A program made the translations under genes and the position numbers. Of a stretch of DNA of 64,000 nt, positions 40,250 through 50,805 are shown piece after piece. The stretch comes from Hydrogenovibrio halophilus DSM 15072 (lineage in GTDB: Bacteria; Pseudomonadota; Gammaproteobacteria; Thiomicrospirales; Thiomicrospiraceae). How positions within the stretch are numbered: the stretch's first letter is position 1; the number at the start of each line of letters is the position of its first letter. Below the pieces are notes generated by a model. It worked only from the letters and a program-made list of their open reading frames with translations, did not search any database and was not told the origin of the DNA. Location of the stretch: positions 2,053,164-2,117,163 of the forward strand of contig NZ_KB913033.1 of NCBI RefSeq assembly GCF_000384235.1, in the 5' to 3' direction.

Positions 40250-40321
40250 CAATCGGCTGCACGGCGACCGATTTTCCGCCGCTTTGCGGCTCCAAACCGG
40301 CGCGTGAGCCGGGCGTTGTGC
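40244..40321 (+). other. attC recombination site 1
   Basis: 78-bp imperfect inverted repeat bounded by ATCTAAC (R'') and GTTGTGC (R'), with an inner stem-loop (CCGC-CGCTTTG-CGG region) and GGCTGCAC/GTGAGCC-type L'/L'' pairing. The left core pairs exactly with GTTAGAT at 39385, as expected for the excised circular cassette. Confidence 0.75.
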
Positions 40322-40364
40322 CTCTAGAGCATAATCTAAAGTATTAAATTAAAAAGGTAAGCAT

Positions 40365-40619
40365 ATGACAACTTATACCGAAACCAGTATGGTTAAGCCA
40401 GAACATATCAGGATAATTGATGAACAATTAAAAGACTTAGGTTCAAAAGTTCAGGATAGTTGTTTAGATGGTCAGGAACACTCATTAGCAAATGTTTTAC
40501 ATCTTGCATGTGGAGGAGGAAGTTTTGAAGTATCTTCGTTGGAAACTCTTAATGGCATAGGAAATAGTCATTTTAGTATTCAATGTACCTGTCAAAACTC
40601 AGTTACAAGAGCTAGATAA
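40365..40619 (+). CDS. Cassette-borne hypothetical protein
   Basis: 84-aa protein with no recognized family, starting MTTYTETSMVKPEHIRIIDEQ and containing LGSKVQDSCLDGQEHSLANVLHLACGGG. It has no membrane segment or signal peptide. A ribosome-binding site (AAAAGGTAAGCAT) precedes the ATG. AT-rich codon use contrasts with the chromosome. It occupies the cassette between attC 1 and attC 2 in the usual orientation, with the attC at the 3' end. Confidence 0.6.
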   Translation: MTTYTETSMVKPEHIRIIDEQLKDLGSKVQDSCLDGQEHSLANVLHLACGGGSFEVSSLETLNGIGNSHFSIQCTCQNSVTRAR

Positions 40620-40626
40620 AATTACT

Positions 40627-40687
40627 GCACAACAATACACTCAAGCCGACTGCGCTAACGCGCAGCCGCTTAGCTTAATCGTTAAAC
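40627..40687 (+). other. attC recombination site 2
   Basis: 61-bp site from GCACAAC to GTTAAAC with central hairpin TGCGC-TAAC-GCGCA and flanking CAAGCCG/CGCTTAG arms, the typical short attC layout. GCACAAC is the exact complement of GTTGTGC at the start of the same cassette. Confidence 0.8.
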
Positions 40688-40730
40688 GTGCTTAATTCCT
40701 CTATCTCTGTGCATGAAGACTTATAACGTT

Positions 40731-40806
40731 CGCAGCACGCGCGGCTTTGTAATGGTGGAGGCGCAGCCGGAATGAAAAGCCGTCGCTGTCCCTGCGATAG
40801 TTATAC
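40731..40806 (+). other. Putative attC recombination site 3
   Basis: 76-bp inverted repeat: TATAAC/GTTATA, CGCAG/CTGCG and GGCTTT/AAAGCC pair in order. The preceding cassette would be only about 50 bp and its start 7-mer (GTTAAAC) does not match TTATAAC, so a deletion or decay is likely here. Confidence 0.55.
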
Positions 40807-40811
40807 ACAGC

Positions 40812-41243
40812 TCACTCCAATAGCTCATCGAGCTTTTTCTTTAAGAAATGCTCTAACAGCTTCTGACTGCCATCGAAAAGAACTCTGAATGGAGCGCCTT
40901 TCAATTCTGACCGAAGCCTCACCAAAACCTCTTTGTTTTTTAATGCATTGGCGAAATCATGACCTGACTGCGTCAGCCGTATGGGGGTAGATACGAGGGT
41001 AACCCCATCTCCGGCTCCAATCGTAATGCCAAGTGACTTTAGGCCGTTTACCTGAAGATCTCGGTTACTGATCAAGCCATTTTCCGCAGCCAACTGAAAA
41101 TGGAAAAGAAACTTTTCATCCAAGCCATCGTTCCCGGCAATCTGTATACCAGAGCGCTCAATTTCGGGAACTGAAATATGGGCAGTATCTGCTTCTAGGA
41201 AGACATCTAGCAGCTGGGCCATGTAGTCAAGATCAATTCGCAT
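40812..41243 (-). CDS. DUF2513-like protein
   Basis: 143-aa protein resembling DUF2513, a family of unknown function often found on mobile DNA: MRIDLDYMAQLLDVFLEADTAHI, then HFQLAAENGLI and an RLTQSGHDFANALKN segment typical of these winged-helix-like proteins. It faces opposite to the other cassette genes and starts 6 bp after attC 3. No attC is seen beyond it, so it may be the last, damaged cassette or a chromosomal gene. The start ATG at 41243 follows GGGGATGAA. Confidence 0.65.
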   Translation of the reverse strand: MRIDLDYMAQLLDVFLEADTAHISVPEIERSGIQIAGNDGLDEKFLFHFQLAAENGLISNRDLQVNGLKSLGITIGAGDGVTLVSTPIRLTQSGHDFANALKNKEVLVRLRSELKGAPFRVLFDGSQKLLEHFLKKKLDELLE

Positions 41244-41367
41244 TTCATCCCCTATAGGTGCGGACTAAGGTTTGAAAAAGGGACGTTACCCTTTATTGGA
41301 CCTAGAAACTATCAGATATCTTGCATTAAGATTAAGTAGTATTCAATACTGTTGTAGGTCAGCTTCT

Positions 41368-42522
41368 TTACTCGCTGAACGTCAAATACTGCAATTGCCA
41401 AAGATCATGCAGCAGTTTGTGGCCGCTTTCATCGGCGCAGTCTTTAGCGGTGAGTTGATCTTGGTTGGCCAGGGTACGTATCAGTTGGTCGCTGGCGCCT
41501 TGGGTGTCCCATTGGGTGCCGTTGATAAAGAGTTTGACGGGCGTGCCATCGACGAAGGCGAAGCGACAGACCGGGTCTTTGACCAGGCCTGGTGATTGTT
41601 GCAGGGCGTCGACAAAATCTGCCAGATCGGCTTTTTCGGTTTCGTCCAGCGGTTCGGGCAGTTGCTGTGCGCCGCTTTGATCGAGCTGGGTGGCGAAACG
41701 GCCCATCCAGGTTTGCAGCAGGGCGTCGTCCTGGAGCAGGTTCTGCATCAGTGCTTTGGCTTGTTGTGCGGCTCCTGGCGGCACTTCGCCGGGGTTCAGG
41801 TTGCTGGACCACTTGGGATCGCGATACAAGTCTTGAAACGACTGGGTTTCGGCCAGGTGATCGCCCAATGAATCCCACATTTCCTGCCCGCGATAGGTGC
41901 GGTAGCCAATGGAAAAGGTCATGCAGTCGTCGTCCAGCGCGACGCCGTGATGGCCCCATTTGGGCGGCACGTAAAGCACATCGCCGGGGCTGAGCACGTA
42001 ATCGTCTTCCACCTCAAAACGTTGCATCAGACGCAGATCGACGCCGGGCAGGTAGTTGTCTTCAGTGCAATCCTGTGCGGTCAATTGCCAGCGACGCTGT
42101 CCGGCGGCCTGCAATAGAAACACGTCGTAGTGATCGAAATGCGGCCCCACATTGCCGCCGGTGGTGGCGTAGCTCGCCATGATGTCGTCAATGCGCCAGC
42201 GTGGCAGAAAATCAAACTGTTCCAGCAGCGCGTGCATTTCCGGTAATAGCCGATCCATGCCCTGAACCAGCAGGGTCCAGTTTTTTTTCGGCAACTTGGT
42301 GTAGGTGTTGTGGTCAAACGGTCCCTGACGCAGTTCGTAATCGGTGTCGCCATGTTGCAACACCATCCGGCTTTCGACCTCGGGTTCCAGTGACAGACCG
42401 GCCATTTCTTCGGGTGTGATCGGCGCTTCAAAATCGGGCAGGGCGTTTTTGAGCAGCACCGGTTTCTGTTGCCAGTAGTCGCTTAAAAAGGTTTGGAGAT
42501 CAATGTCTTGAAACTGAATCAT
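41368..42522 (-). CDS. roxA: Ribosomal protein uL16 arginine hydroxylase RoxA/YcfD (JmjC/cupin oxygenase)
   Basis: 384-aa Fe(II)/2-oxoglutarate oxygenase that in E. coli (YcfD) hydroxylates Arg81 of ribosomal protein L16. Seen: the cupin metal motif HFDHYDVFLLQAAGQRRWQL (HxD) and the distal His in VPPKWGHHGVAL, plus a C-terminal winged-helix-like region. The start MIQFQDIDLQ at 42522 is chosen. The longer frame to 42576 begins in sequence without similarity. The palindrome copy at 41582-41593 lies inside (PGLVK in this frame). Its neighbour purB matches E. coli order loosely. Confidence 0.9.
   Translation of the reverse strand: MIQFQDIDLQTFLSDYWQQKPVLLKNALPDFEAPITPEEMAGLSLEPEVESRMVLQHGDTDYELRQGPFDHNTYTKLPKKNWTLLVQGMDRLLPEMHALLEQFDFLPRWRIDDIMASYATTGGNVGPHFDHYDVFLLQAAGQRRWQLTAQDCTEDNYLPGVDLRLMQRFEVEDDYVLSPGDVLYVPPKWGHHGVALDDDCMTFSIGYRTYRGQEMWDSLGDHLAETQSFQDLYRDPKWSSNLNPGEVPPGAAQQAKALMQNLLQDDALLQTWMGRFATQLDQSGAQQLPEPLDETEKADLADFVDALQQSPGLVKDPVCRFAFVDGTPVKLFINGTQWDTQGASDQLIRTLANQDQLTAKDCADESGHKLLHDLWQLQYLTFSE
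41582..41593. repeat. Iterated palindrome (exact) inside roxA
   Basis: ACCAGGCCTGGT; read on the minus strand as SPGLVK. Confidence 0.9.
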
Positions 42523-42571
42523 AAGAGCGGCTTTAAAGTCAAAGTAGAGAAATGAATGGGCGCAAAAATAG

Positions 42572-42732
42572 GGCACCCTTTGTGCGTGTCAAGAGCGAGA
42601 TAAAAATGAGAAAAAATCTTGTTGAGCAAGGCGGGAAATGCAGGCCATAGCAACGCTATGGTCAAATTTTCCAACGCAGGTCAGCGGGATTTTAGCCATT
42701 TTTAGCCGTTATTGACGCGCACGAAGGGTGCC
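42572..42732. repeat. MITE-like dispersed repeat, copy 2
   Basis: 161-bp element homologous to 9874-10027. The ends pair as about 21-bp inverted repeats (42572-42592 with 42712-42732, two mismatches). Inside is a hairpin CCATAGC-AAC-GCTATGG where copy 1 has CCATGGC-AAG-GTCCTGG, with one paired change. No open frame spans it. An exact iterated palindrome (42737-42748) lies 4 bp beyond its end. Confidence 0.8.
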
Positions 42733-42736
42733 TCTT

Positions 42737-42748
42737 ACCAGGCCTGGT
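42737..42748. repeat. Iterated palindrome (exact) after purB
   Basis: ACCAGGCCTGGT followed by TAAAAA, 15 bp after the purB stop. Confidence 0.9.
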
Positions 42749-42763
42749 TAAAAATACAGGCGT

Positions 42764-44176
<1,413 letters not shown>

Positions 44177-44266
44177 TTAAATGATTTGGGATGCGCCTAT
44201 TATAAAGGAAGTGCGCCTTTATTTTGGCAGTTCATACTGGAATTCAGGGATTGAAAAGGAGACACG

Positions 44267-45451
44267 ATGCGTCATGGCAATCACACGACCCGGTTTTTCG
44301 ATCACACCGCTTTGCGGCGTTTGCCGTCAAAAAGTCACAGGCAAAAGCATTGGCTTTGGGGATTGTTGAGCGCCTTTCTCTGGCTGGCGACGCCGCTTCA
44401 GAGCCTGGCCGACAGCGAAAATCCGACACTGGAAACGGTTGCCGAAGACCTGGGCATCACCTGGGGCATGGCATTTCTGGATGATCAGCGCCTGATCCTG
44501 ACCCAGCGGGAAGGACGTGCGGGGATTCTGGATTTGAGCACGCAGAAAATCGTCTGGTTGGACGGCGTGCCCGATGTGCTGGCGGTGGGCCAGGGCGGTT
44601 TGCTGGATGTGAAACTGTCGCCCGACTACGCGCAATCCGGCTGGGTGTATTTTACTTACAGCAAACCCAAAGGCACAAGCGGGGTCACGACGCTGGCGCG
44701 TGCCAAGCTAAACGGGCAACGTCTGAGCGACTGGCAGGATCTGCTGGTCACAAAATCCGATTCCTATCGCAATATCCATTTTGGCAGCCGCATTGCCTTT
44801 GACCATCAGGGGCATGTCTTTTTTACCGTGGGCGATCGGGGCCAGCGTGAGAATGCGCAGGATTTGAGCAACCATGCCGGCACGGTGATTCGGCTGAATC
44901 TGGACGGTTCCGTGCCCGATGACAATCCGTTTGTGTCCGACCCGGACGCACTGGATGACATCTGGAGTTACGGTCACCGCAATCCGCAGGGGCTGATGTT
45001 TGATCGCGAGACAAACCGTTTGTGGGAAATCGAACATGGCCCGCAAGGCGGGGACGAAATCAATGTGATCGAAAAAGGCCAGAACTATGGCTGGCCGCAG
45101 GTGTCCCAGGGCAAGGAATATGTGCTGGGCACTGAGATCGGGGTGGATCACAAAGCGGGCATGGTCGATCCGGTCAAAGTCTATACGCCGTCGATTGCGC
45201 CCAGTGATTTGCTGATTTATCGGGGGCAGAAGCTGGCGGCCTGGCAGGGCGATCTGTTTACCGGCGCTCTGGCCCTGACCCATCTGAACCGGGTGGTGCT
45301 GGGTGCCGATCAGACGGTTGAGGACGAAAAACGTTATCTGGACGACAAAGATGAACGGGTGCGCAGTCTGGCCGAAGGCCCGGACGGTTTCCTCTACCTG
45401 GCCACCGATGCCGGGAAGATTTATCGGATCAGCACGGTGCCATCGGATTAA
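44267..45451 (+). CDS. PQQ-dependent aldose sugar dehydrogenase-like protein (YliI family)
   Basis: 394-aa beta-propeller protein of the soluble glucose/sorbosone dehydrogenase family. The N-terminal hydrophobic stretch (WLWGLLSAFLWLATPLQSLA) is a signal peptide, so it is periplasmic. Propeller motifs: LGITWGMAFLDDQRLILTQREG, GQGGLLDVKLSPDY, HFGSRIAFDHQGHVFFTVGDRG and DDIWSYGHRNPQGLMFD, followed by EIEHGPQGGDEINVI. These include the residues that normally bind PQQ and calcium. The electron acceptor is unknown. Confidence 0.88.
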   Translation: MRHGNHTTRFFDHTALRRLPSKSHRQKHWLWGLLSAFLWLATPLQSLADSENPTLETVAEDLGITWGMAFLDDQRLILTQREGRAGILDLSTQKIVWLDGVPDVLAVGQGGLLDVKLSPDYAQSGWVYFTYSKPKGTSGVTTLARAKLNGQRLSDWQDLLVTKSDSYRNIHFGSRIAFDHQGHVFFTVGDRGQRENAQDLSNHAGTVIRLNLDGSVPDDNPFVSDPDALDDIWSYGHRNPQGLMFDRETNRLWEIEHGPQGGDEINVIEKGQNYGWPQVSQGKEYVLGTEIGVDHKAGMVDPVKVYTPSIAPSDLLIYRGQKLAAWQGDLFTGALALTHLNRVVLGADQTVEDEKRYLDDKDERVRSLAEGPDGFLYLATDAGKIYRISTVPSD

Positions 45452-45543
45452 ATGGCGTGACACTTTACGCTGAGGCGGGCGATACCCTATGGCTTGTGTT
45501 CTTTTCAGAATCAGGTAAAGTTCATCGGTTCAAAAAACAGGAA

Positions 45544-46464
45544 ATGGAGCGTGTGACAGTGAAGCGATTACTAACGGTTTTGACCGGTGTTGTGTTTATG
45601 TTGGGTCTGGTTGCCCCTCAGGCAGCCGAAGCCAAGCGTTTTGGCGGTGGCGGCAGTTTTGGCAAAAAATATTCTGCGCCGACTCAGCAACGCCAGCAAC
45701 CTTCCAAACAGCAACAACAGGCTCAGCGCCAGCAGACGATCGCCAATTCCGGTACCTCGCGCTTTCTGGGGCCTTTGGCGGGGCTGGCTGCGGGTGGGCT
45801 GTTGGCCTGGATGTTTTTTGGCGATGGGTTTGATGGCCTGCAGATCATGGACCTGTTGCTGTTTGCACTGATCGCATTCGGACTGTTTGCATTGTTTAAA
45901 CGCTTTGCGGCGTCTCAGATGACGGCCAGACAGGGCGGGCAAGGACAGGACGCACAGGCCGGCCCGTTCGACCTTAATCAGCAACGCACGAATCCCTCCG
46001 CGGATTTGGAAACGGCCAGTCCGGGCGGAGAGGGTTCGATCATCGGCTCCGGTCTGGGTTTGAATGCGTTGCATCGGGCGACCGCGCCCGAATGGTTCCG
46101 CGCCGACAGTTTTGAACAAAGTGCCAGAGCGCATTTTGTGGCGGTGCAAAAAGCCTGGGATGATGGCGATGCCAGCGAAATCGAAAGCTATTGCACCCCC
46201 GAGCTTTATCAGGCGTTGCAGGACTTGATGCGCGAAGTGGTGCCCGGCGAAAACCATACCGAAGTGGACACCCTTTACACGGAAATCGTCGATCAGATAT
46301 TTGATGAGGATTATTTTGTGGTCAGTGTGCGTTTTCATGGTTTCATCAAAGAAGACAAAGCCGGTTCGGCGCATGCGTTTGATGAAATCTGGCACATTCG
46401 CCGTTTGAGCAAAGGCGAAGGCAACTGGCAGATTGCCGGGATTCAGCAAACCCACGAAGTCTGA
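45544..46464 (+). CDS. Tim44-like domain membrane protein
   Basis: 306-aa protein with an N-terminal signal/anchor (KRLLTVLTGVVFMLGLVAPQAAEA), a Gln/Ser-rich low-complexity segment (PTQQRQQPSKQQQQAQRQQ), one or two transmembrane helices (about 75-120) and a C-terminal Tim44-like domain (about 195-305, ARAHFVAVQKAWDDGDASEIESYCTPELYQAL). Such proteins are common in proteobacteria with no assigned role. I chose the ATG at 45544 (MERVTVKRL) because the frame upstream lacks a plausible signal. Confidence 0.82.
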   Translation: MERVTVKRLLTVLTGVVFMLGLVAPQAAEAKRFGGGGSFGKKYSAPTQQRQQPSKQQQQAQRQQTIANSGTSRFLGPLAGLAAGGLLAWMFFGDGFDGLQIMDLLLFALIAFGLFALFKRFAASQMTARQGGQGQDAQAGPFDLNQQRTNPSADLETASPGGEGSIIGSGLGLNALHRATAPEWFRADSFEQSARAHFVAVQKAWDDGDASEIESYCTPELYQALQDLMREVVPGENHTEVDTLYTEIVDQIFDEDYFVVSVRFHGFIKEDKAGSAHAFDEIWHIRRLSKGEGNWQIAGIQQTHEV

Positions 46465-46646
46465 ATCCTCGGCCTGGTAACAACGGTTTCGGCGGTAAGG
46501 CCGGTTATCTGAACGCCTGGCACAATTGGGGCCAGTTCGATGGCCTGTTTCCTGTTTCTTGCACACAGGTCCGTGTCTGACATTGTCATGATTTGTTGCG
46601 GTTTGGCCGCCTTTGTCGGGTCGCTTTCTTCAGTGTTCACTTTCAT
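46443..46646 (-). CDS. Candidate small protein antisense to the Tim44/rhodanese gap
   Basis: 67-aa frame on the opposite strand with a good ribosome-binding site (GGAG, 6 bp before the ATG at 46646): MKVNTEESDPTKAAKPQQIM..., ending QTSWVC. It overlaps the last 22 bp of the Tim44-like gene. No family recognized. It occupies most of the otherwise gene-free gap 46465-46769, which also has a hairpin AGGCAATG/CATTGCCT at 46706-46733. Confidence 0.35.
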   Translation of the reverse strand: MKVNTEESDPTKAAKPQQIMTMSDTDLCARNRKQAIELAPIVPGVQITGLTAETVVTRPRIQTSWVC

Positions 46647-46769
46647 AGTATTCTCCAAGTGCTTCAATCTGTTGTGGCTCCGGTTGTTTGGCCTGTTTGC
46701 TGCAAAGGCAATGGCGTGAAACAGACATTGCCTGTCGCCAGTATGGCGACCCACTCAGGAGAAACCGTT

Positions 46770-47618
46770 ATGACCAGTCCTTTAATCAATGCAGAACGAC
46801 TCAATGACATGATTTTGAGCAAGTTGCCCGTCGTCGTCATTGATACCCGCTCGCCGGAAGACTACTCAAAGGGACACATTCCCGGAGCGGTGAACATCCA
46901 TTCGATTTTCACATTTCTGGCGACCTCAACGCCGGAAGGGATCAGTGAACTCAAGGAAAATTTCGCCAAAACCTTTGGCGATGCCGGGATTTCGGGCGAA
47001 GAAACGGTGGTTCTGTACGAAGATTCGATGGATACCGGGTTTGGCCAATCCTGTCGGGGCTATTTTTTGCTCAAATACCTGGGGTACGAATCGGTCTACA
47101 TCCTTCATGGTGGTTACCAGGCCTGGGTTTCCGGTGTTTATCCCGTCAGCCTGGAAACACCAGAGCCTGAACAGAAAACCTTTCCGATCAAAGACACTGG
47201 TGAGGCTTACATGATTGATAAAGAGGCGGTGCTCAATGCGCTTGACAGCGACATCAAGCTGCTGGATGTCCGGGACGTGGACGAGTGGATAGCAGAAAGT
47301 TCGTCGCCCTATGGTAAGGATTTCTGCCCGAGAAAGGGACGTTTGCCTGGCTCTGTGTGGATTGAATGGTATCGGATGATGAAACCCGGTGAAACGGCGT
47401 TATTCAAATCCCCGGATGAAATACTGGCCGAATGCCAGAGTGTTGGCATCGATCAGGATTCCGAGGTTTATCTGTATTGTTTCAAAGGCGCTCGCGCCTC
47501 CAATACCTATGTGGCGCTGAAATCGGCCGGGATTGACAATGTTAAGCTCTATTTCGGTTCCTGGAACGAATGGTCCAGAAATGAGGCGTTGCCAATCGAA
47601 ACCGGCCGACCCTTCTGA
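46770..47618 (+). CDS. Two-domain thiosulfate sulfurtransferase (rhodanese)
   Basis: 282-aa protein with tandem rhodanese domains. The N-terminal one is inactive (VVLYEDSMDTGF in place of the Cys loop); the C-terminal one has the active Cys at about 237 in LYCFKGARAS. It transfers sulfur from thiosulfate to cyanide or, more likely in vivo, to protein or thiol acceptors. No signal peptide. The start follows CAGGAGAAACCGTT. The core palindrome at 47116-47127 is read as YQAWV. Confidence 0.88.
   Translation: MTSPLINAERLNDMILSKLPVVVIDTRSPEDYSKGHIPGAVNIHSIFTFLATSTPEGISELKENFAKTFGDAGISGEETVVLYEDSMDTGFGQSCRGYFLLKYLGYESVYILHGGYQAWVSGVYPVSLETPEPEQKTFPIKDTGEAYMIDKEAVLNALDSDIKLLDVRDVDEWIAESSSPYGKDFCPRKGRLPGSVWIEWYRMMKPGETALFKSPDEILAECQSVGIDQDSEVYLYCFKGARASNTYVALKSAGIDNVKLYFGSWNEWSRNEALPIETGRPF
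47116..47127. repeat. Iterated palindrome, 10-bp core, in the sulfurtransferase gene
   Basis: ACCAGGCCTGGG; read as YQAWV. Confidence 0.75.
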
Positions 47619-47685
47619 TTGACCGTGGTGGAGTGAGCGTGGATAAAACGCTCGCCGGTCACGCCTGATTATTCCGTTATCAGGG

Positions 47686-47928
47686 TCAGGCGTGACCGTC
47701 CTTTTGATGAACACACTCGATCAGCCGCAACACTTGGCGTCTGCAGCAGCCATTGCCATCGCTGGCACAGGTGGTTTGCTGCACTTTCTCTCGCGTGTCC
47801 GCGCCCTCGGCGATGGCACGAATCACCTCGATTTTCGGCACTTCGTTGCACATGCACAGGTTTTCCTGCAAGTCTTTCTTCAGAATGTCCGGCAATCTGG
47901 CCAGTGCCTGTTCGGTCGCGTCGGTCAT
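47686..47928 (-). CDS. BFD-like [2Fe-2S]-binding domain protein
   Basis: 80-aa protein similar to bacterioferritin-associated ferredoxins: CMCNEVPKIEVIRAIAEGADTREKVQQTTCASDGNGCCRRQVLRLI, with the CxC and CxxxxxCC cysteines expected to hold a [2Fe-2S] cluster. The N-terminal extension is short. It lies alone between the sulfurtransferase and acnB. Convergent with the sulfurtransferase. A role in iron release is inferred from the family only. Confidence 0.72.
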   Translation of the reverse strand: MTDATEQALARLPDILKKDLQENLCMCNEVPKIEVIRAIAEGADTREKVQQTTCASDGNGCCRRQVLRLIECVHQKDGHA

Positions 47929-48032
47929 GAATTCCTGTTGCCCATCTTTGCTACGCCTTAAGACTGGGGCATCGGTGTGGTAAAATATAGCTATTCTAGT
48001 TTAATAACAATTCAAACCAAAAGGAATCCTGC

Positions 48033-50615
48033 ATGTTAAAAGCTTATCGTGAGCATGTTGCCGAGCGCGAGGCGCAAAACATTCCCCCTTTGCCGATGGA
48101 TGCCCAGCAGACGGCGGAACTGGTGGAGTACATCAAAAACCCAAGCCAGTTGTCGGATGCCGAAAAAGACATGGTCATGGATTTGTTTGTCAATCGCGTT
48201 CCGCCGGGCGTGGACGATGCCTCTTATGTGAAAGCCGGTTTTCTGGCCGATGTGGCCGCTGAAAAAGTCAGCGTGGACGCAATCACGCCAGTCAAAGCGG
48301 TGTTTTACCTGGGCACCATGCTGGGTGGCTACAATGTGCAGCCACTGGTCGATTTGCTGGAAAGCCCCAATGACGCGGTCGCAGCAGAAGCAGTGAAAGC
48401 GCTGTCGCAGACCCTGTTGGTGTATGACGCTTACAACGACGTGCTGGAAAAATCCAAAACCAATGCCAACGCCAAAAAGGTGCTGGAATCCTGGGCCGAG
48501 GCCGAATGGTTCAAAGCCAAGCCCAAAATGCCGGAACAGATCACGGTCACCGTGTTCAAGGTGGATGGCGAAACCAATACCGACGATCTGTCGCCCGCGA
48601 CAGCGGCCTGGTCGCGTCCGGACATTCCGTTGCACGCCAAGGAAATGCTGAAGACGCGCCTGGATGATCTGGACGCCACCATTGCCGAGCTGGAAGCCAA
48701 AGGTCATCCGGTCGCGTACGTGGGCGATGTGGTCGGCACCGGCTCCTCGCGCAAATCGGCGATGAACTCGGTGATGTGGTTTTTCGGTGACGACATTCCT
48801 TACGTGCCCAACAAGCGCAAAGGCGGTGTGGTGCTGGGCGGCAAGATTGCGCCGATTTTCTTTAACACCGCCGAAGATTCCGGTTCCATGCCGATCGAGT
48901 GCGATGTGGAAAAGCTGGAAATGGGCGATGTGATCACGATTTACCCTTATGATGGCAAAATCGTCAATGAGCAGGGCGAAACCGTTTCCACATTCGAATT
49001 GGCACCGGACACCATGCCCGACGAAGTCCGTGCCGGTGGCCGTGTGCCACTGATCATCGGTCGGGGCTTGACCGACAAATCGCGTGAAGCCCTGGGTCTG
49101 GAGCCCTCAGACGTGTTCATTCGCCCGCAGGACAAATCCCAGGCCGATCACGGCTATACCCTGGCGCAGAAAATGGTGGGCAAGGCCTGTGGCGTGGCCG
49201 GTGTGCGCCCCGGCATGTATTGCGAGCCACGCATGACCACCGTGGGCTCGCAGGACACCACCGGCGCGATGACGCGTGATGAAATGAAAGAATTGGCCTG
49301 TCTGGGCTTTAACGCCGATCTGGTGATGCAGTCGTTCTGTCATACCGCCGCTTATCCCAAACCGGTGGACGTTAAACTTCAGCACACGCTGCCGGAGTTT
49401 TTTACCAGTCGCGGTGGCGTGTCCCTGCGTCCGGGTGACGGGGTGATTCACTCCTGGCTTAACCGTTTGCTGCTGCCTGATACCGTGGGCACGGGCGGCG
49501 ATTCGCACACACGTTTCCCGATTGGCATTTCCTTCCCGGCCGGCTCCGGTCTGGTGGCGTTTGGCGCAACCCTAGGCGTGATGCCGTTGAATATGCCCGA
49601 ATCGGTACTGGTGCGTTTCAAAGGCGAAATGCAGCCGGGCGTTACCTTGCGTGATCTGGTGAATGCGATTCCGTATCAGGCGATTCAGGATGGGTTGCTG
49701 ACCGTTGAGAAGAAAGGCAAGCAAAACGTGTTTAACGGCCGCGTACTGGAAATCGAAGGTCTGGAACACCTGAAAGTGGAGCAGGCCTTTGAATTGTCGG
49801 ACGCCTCGGCCGAGCGCTCGGCCAACGGCTGTGTGGTCAAACTGGGTCAGGAACCGATCATCGAGTATCTGAAATCCAATATGGCTCTGATCGACTGGAT
49901 GGTCGAAAATGGTTATCAGGACGCGCGCACGCTGTTGCGTCGTCGCGATGCCATGCAGGCCTGGATCGACAACCCGGAACTGATGGAAGCCGATGCCGAT
50001 GCCAACTACAAAGAAGTGATTGAGATTGACCTGAACACCATCAAAGAGCCGATTGTGGCCTGCCCCAATGACCCGGACGATGTGAAGTTGATGTCCGAAG
50101 TCGAAGGCACCCAGATCGATGAAGTGTTCATCGGTTCCTGTATGACCAATATCGGTCATTACCGTGCCGCCGGCAAGGTACTGGAGCAGATGGGCACGGT
50201 GCCAACGCGCCTGTGGGTGGCACCGCCGACCAAAATGGACGAGCGCCAGCTGATCGAAGAAGGCTATTACAGCATCTTTGGCAAGGTGGGCGCGCGCACC
50301 GAAATGCCGGGCTGCTCATTGTGCATGGGCAACCAGGCACGTGTGGCTGACGGGGCGACGGTGTTCTCCACCTCGACCCGTAATTTCCCCAACCGTTTGG
50401 GCAATGGCGCCAATGTGTACCTGGGCTCGGCCGAACTGGCCGCGGTCTGTTCGGTGCTGGGACGCATTCCGACCCAGGCCGAGTACATGGATGCGGTGTC
50501 GATGCTCAACACCATGTCGAGCGAGGTCTACCGTTACCTGCAGTTTGATCAGATGGCGGACTACAAAGTGGAATCGCCCAAGCAGCTCTCGGATATCGGG
50601 GTGGCTGTGGCCTAA
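48033..50615 (+). CDS. acnB: Aconitate hydratase B
   Basis: 860-aa TCA-cycle enzyme (citrate/isocitrate) of the AcnB family, with the swivel domain N-terminal: HEAT-like helices (about 1-155), swivel with [20 protein letters not shown], and the [4Fe-4S]-binding part with cysteines in [11 protein letters not shown] and [11 protein letters not shown]. Length is as in E. coli AcnB (865). It may also bind its own mRNA when iron is low, as known for the family. The start follows AAAGGAATCCTGC. Confidence 0.98.
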   Translation: MLKAYREHVAEREAQNIPPLPMDAQQTAELVEYIKNPSQLSDAEKDMVMDLFVNRVPPGVDDASYVKAGFLADVAAEKVSVDAITPVKAVFYLGTMLGGYNVQPLVDLLESPNDAVAAEAVKALSQTLLVYDAYNDVLEKSKTNANAKKVLESWAEAEWFKAKPKMPEQITVTVFKVDGETNTDDLSPATAAWSRPDIPLHAKEMLKTRLDDLDATIAELEAKGHPVAYVGDVVGTGSSRKSAMNSVMWFFGDDIPYVPNKRKGGVVLGGKIAPIFFNTAEDSGSMPIECDVEKLEMGDVITIYPYDGKIVNEQGETVSTFELAPDTMPDEVRAGGRVPLIIGRGLTDKSREALGLEPSDVFIRPQDKSQADHGYTLAQKMVGKACGVAGVRPGMYCEPRMTTVGSQDTTGAMTRDEMKELACLGFNADLVMQSFCHTAAYPKPVDVKLQHTLPEFFTSRGGVSLRPGDGVIHSWLNRLLLPDTVGTGGDSHTRFPIGISFPAGSGLVAFGATLGVMPLNMPESVLVRFKGEMQPGVTLRDLVNAIPYQAIQDGLLTVEKKGKQNVFNGRVLEIEGLEHLKVEQAFELSDASAERSANGCVVKLGQEPIIEYLKSNMALIDWMVENGYQDARTLLRRRDAMQAWIDNPELMEADADANYKEVIEIDLNTIKEPIVACPNDPDDVKLMSEVEGTQIDEVFIGSCMTNIGHYRAAGKVLEQMGTVPTRLWVAPPTKMDERQLIEEGYYSIFGKVGARTEMPGCSLCMGNQARVADGATVFSTSTRNFPNRLGNGANVYLGSAELAAVCSVLGRIPTQAEYMDAVSMLNTMSSEVYRYLQFDQMADYKVESPKQLSDIGVAVA

Positions 50616-50651
50616 ACGGCCACGTTGACTCTGCAGCTCTGCTGCACAGAC

Positions 50652-50691
50652 AAAAAACCGGCACTCGGAATCACCGAATGCCGGTTTTTTT
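50652..50691 (+). terminator. Rho-independent terminator after acnB
   Basis: Hairpin AAAACCGGCA...TGCCGGTTTT with inner CGG/CCG pairing, followed by T7. Confidence 0.85.
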
Positions 50692-50731
50692 GTGTCCGCA
50701 TTTCAGTAGGATCGGGTCAAACCCTTTTCTT

Positions 50732-50743
50732 ACCAGGCCTGGT
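50732..50743. repeat. Iterated palindrome (exact) between acnB and the diguanylate cyclase
   Basis: ACCAGGCCTGGT between CCTTTTCTT and GAAAAAGG, so the flanks also roughly mirror each other. Confidence 0.9.
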
Positions 50744-50805
50744 GAAAAAGGCTAAGCGCTCACGAGGATCGGGCTTGGCCTGATCGTTTTGCAAGTGCTT
50801 GAAAG

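Larger units (their letters stand above)
39385..40806. mobile_element. Integron cassette array without integrase (CALIN)
   Basis: Three putative attC sites (40244-40321, 40627-40687, 40731-40806) separate short genes. The decisive sign is that the 7-mers match as expected for cassettes. The HNH cassette begins with GTTAGAT (39385-39391) and its attC begins with the exact complement ATCTAAC. The next begins with GTTGTGC and its attC begins with GCACAAC. No integron integrase is present in the window. The array lies between the PreP gene and roxA, both chromosomal, and is lower in GC than its flanks. Confidence 0.8.
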
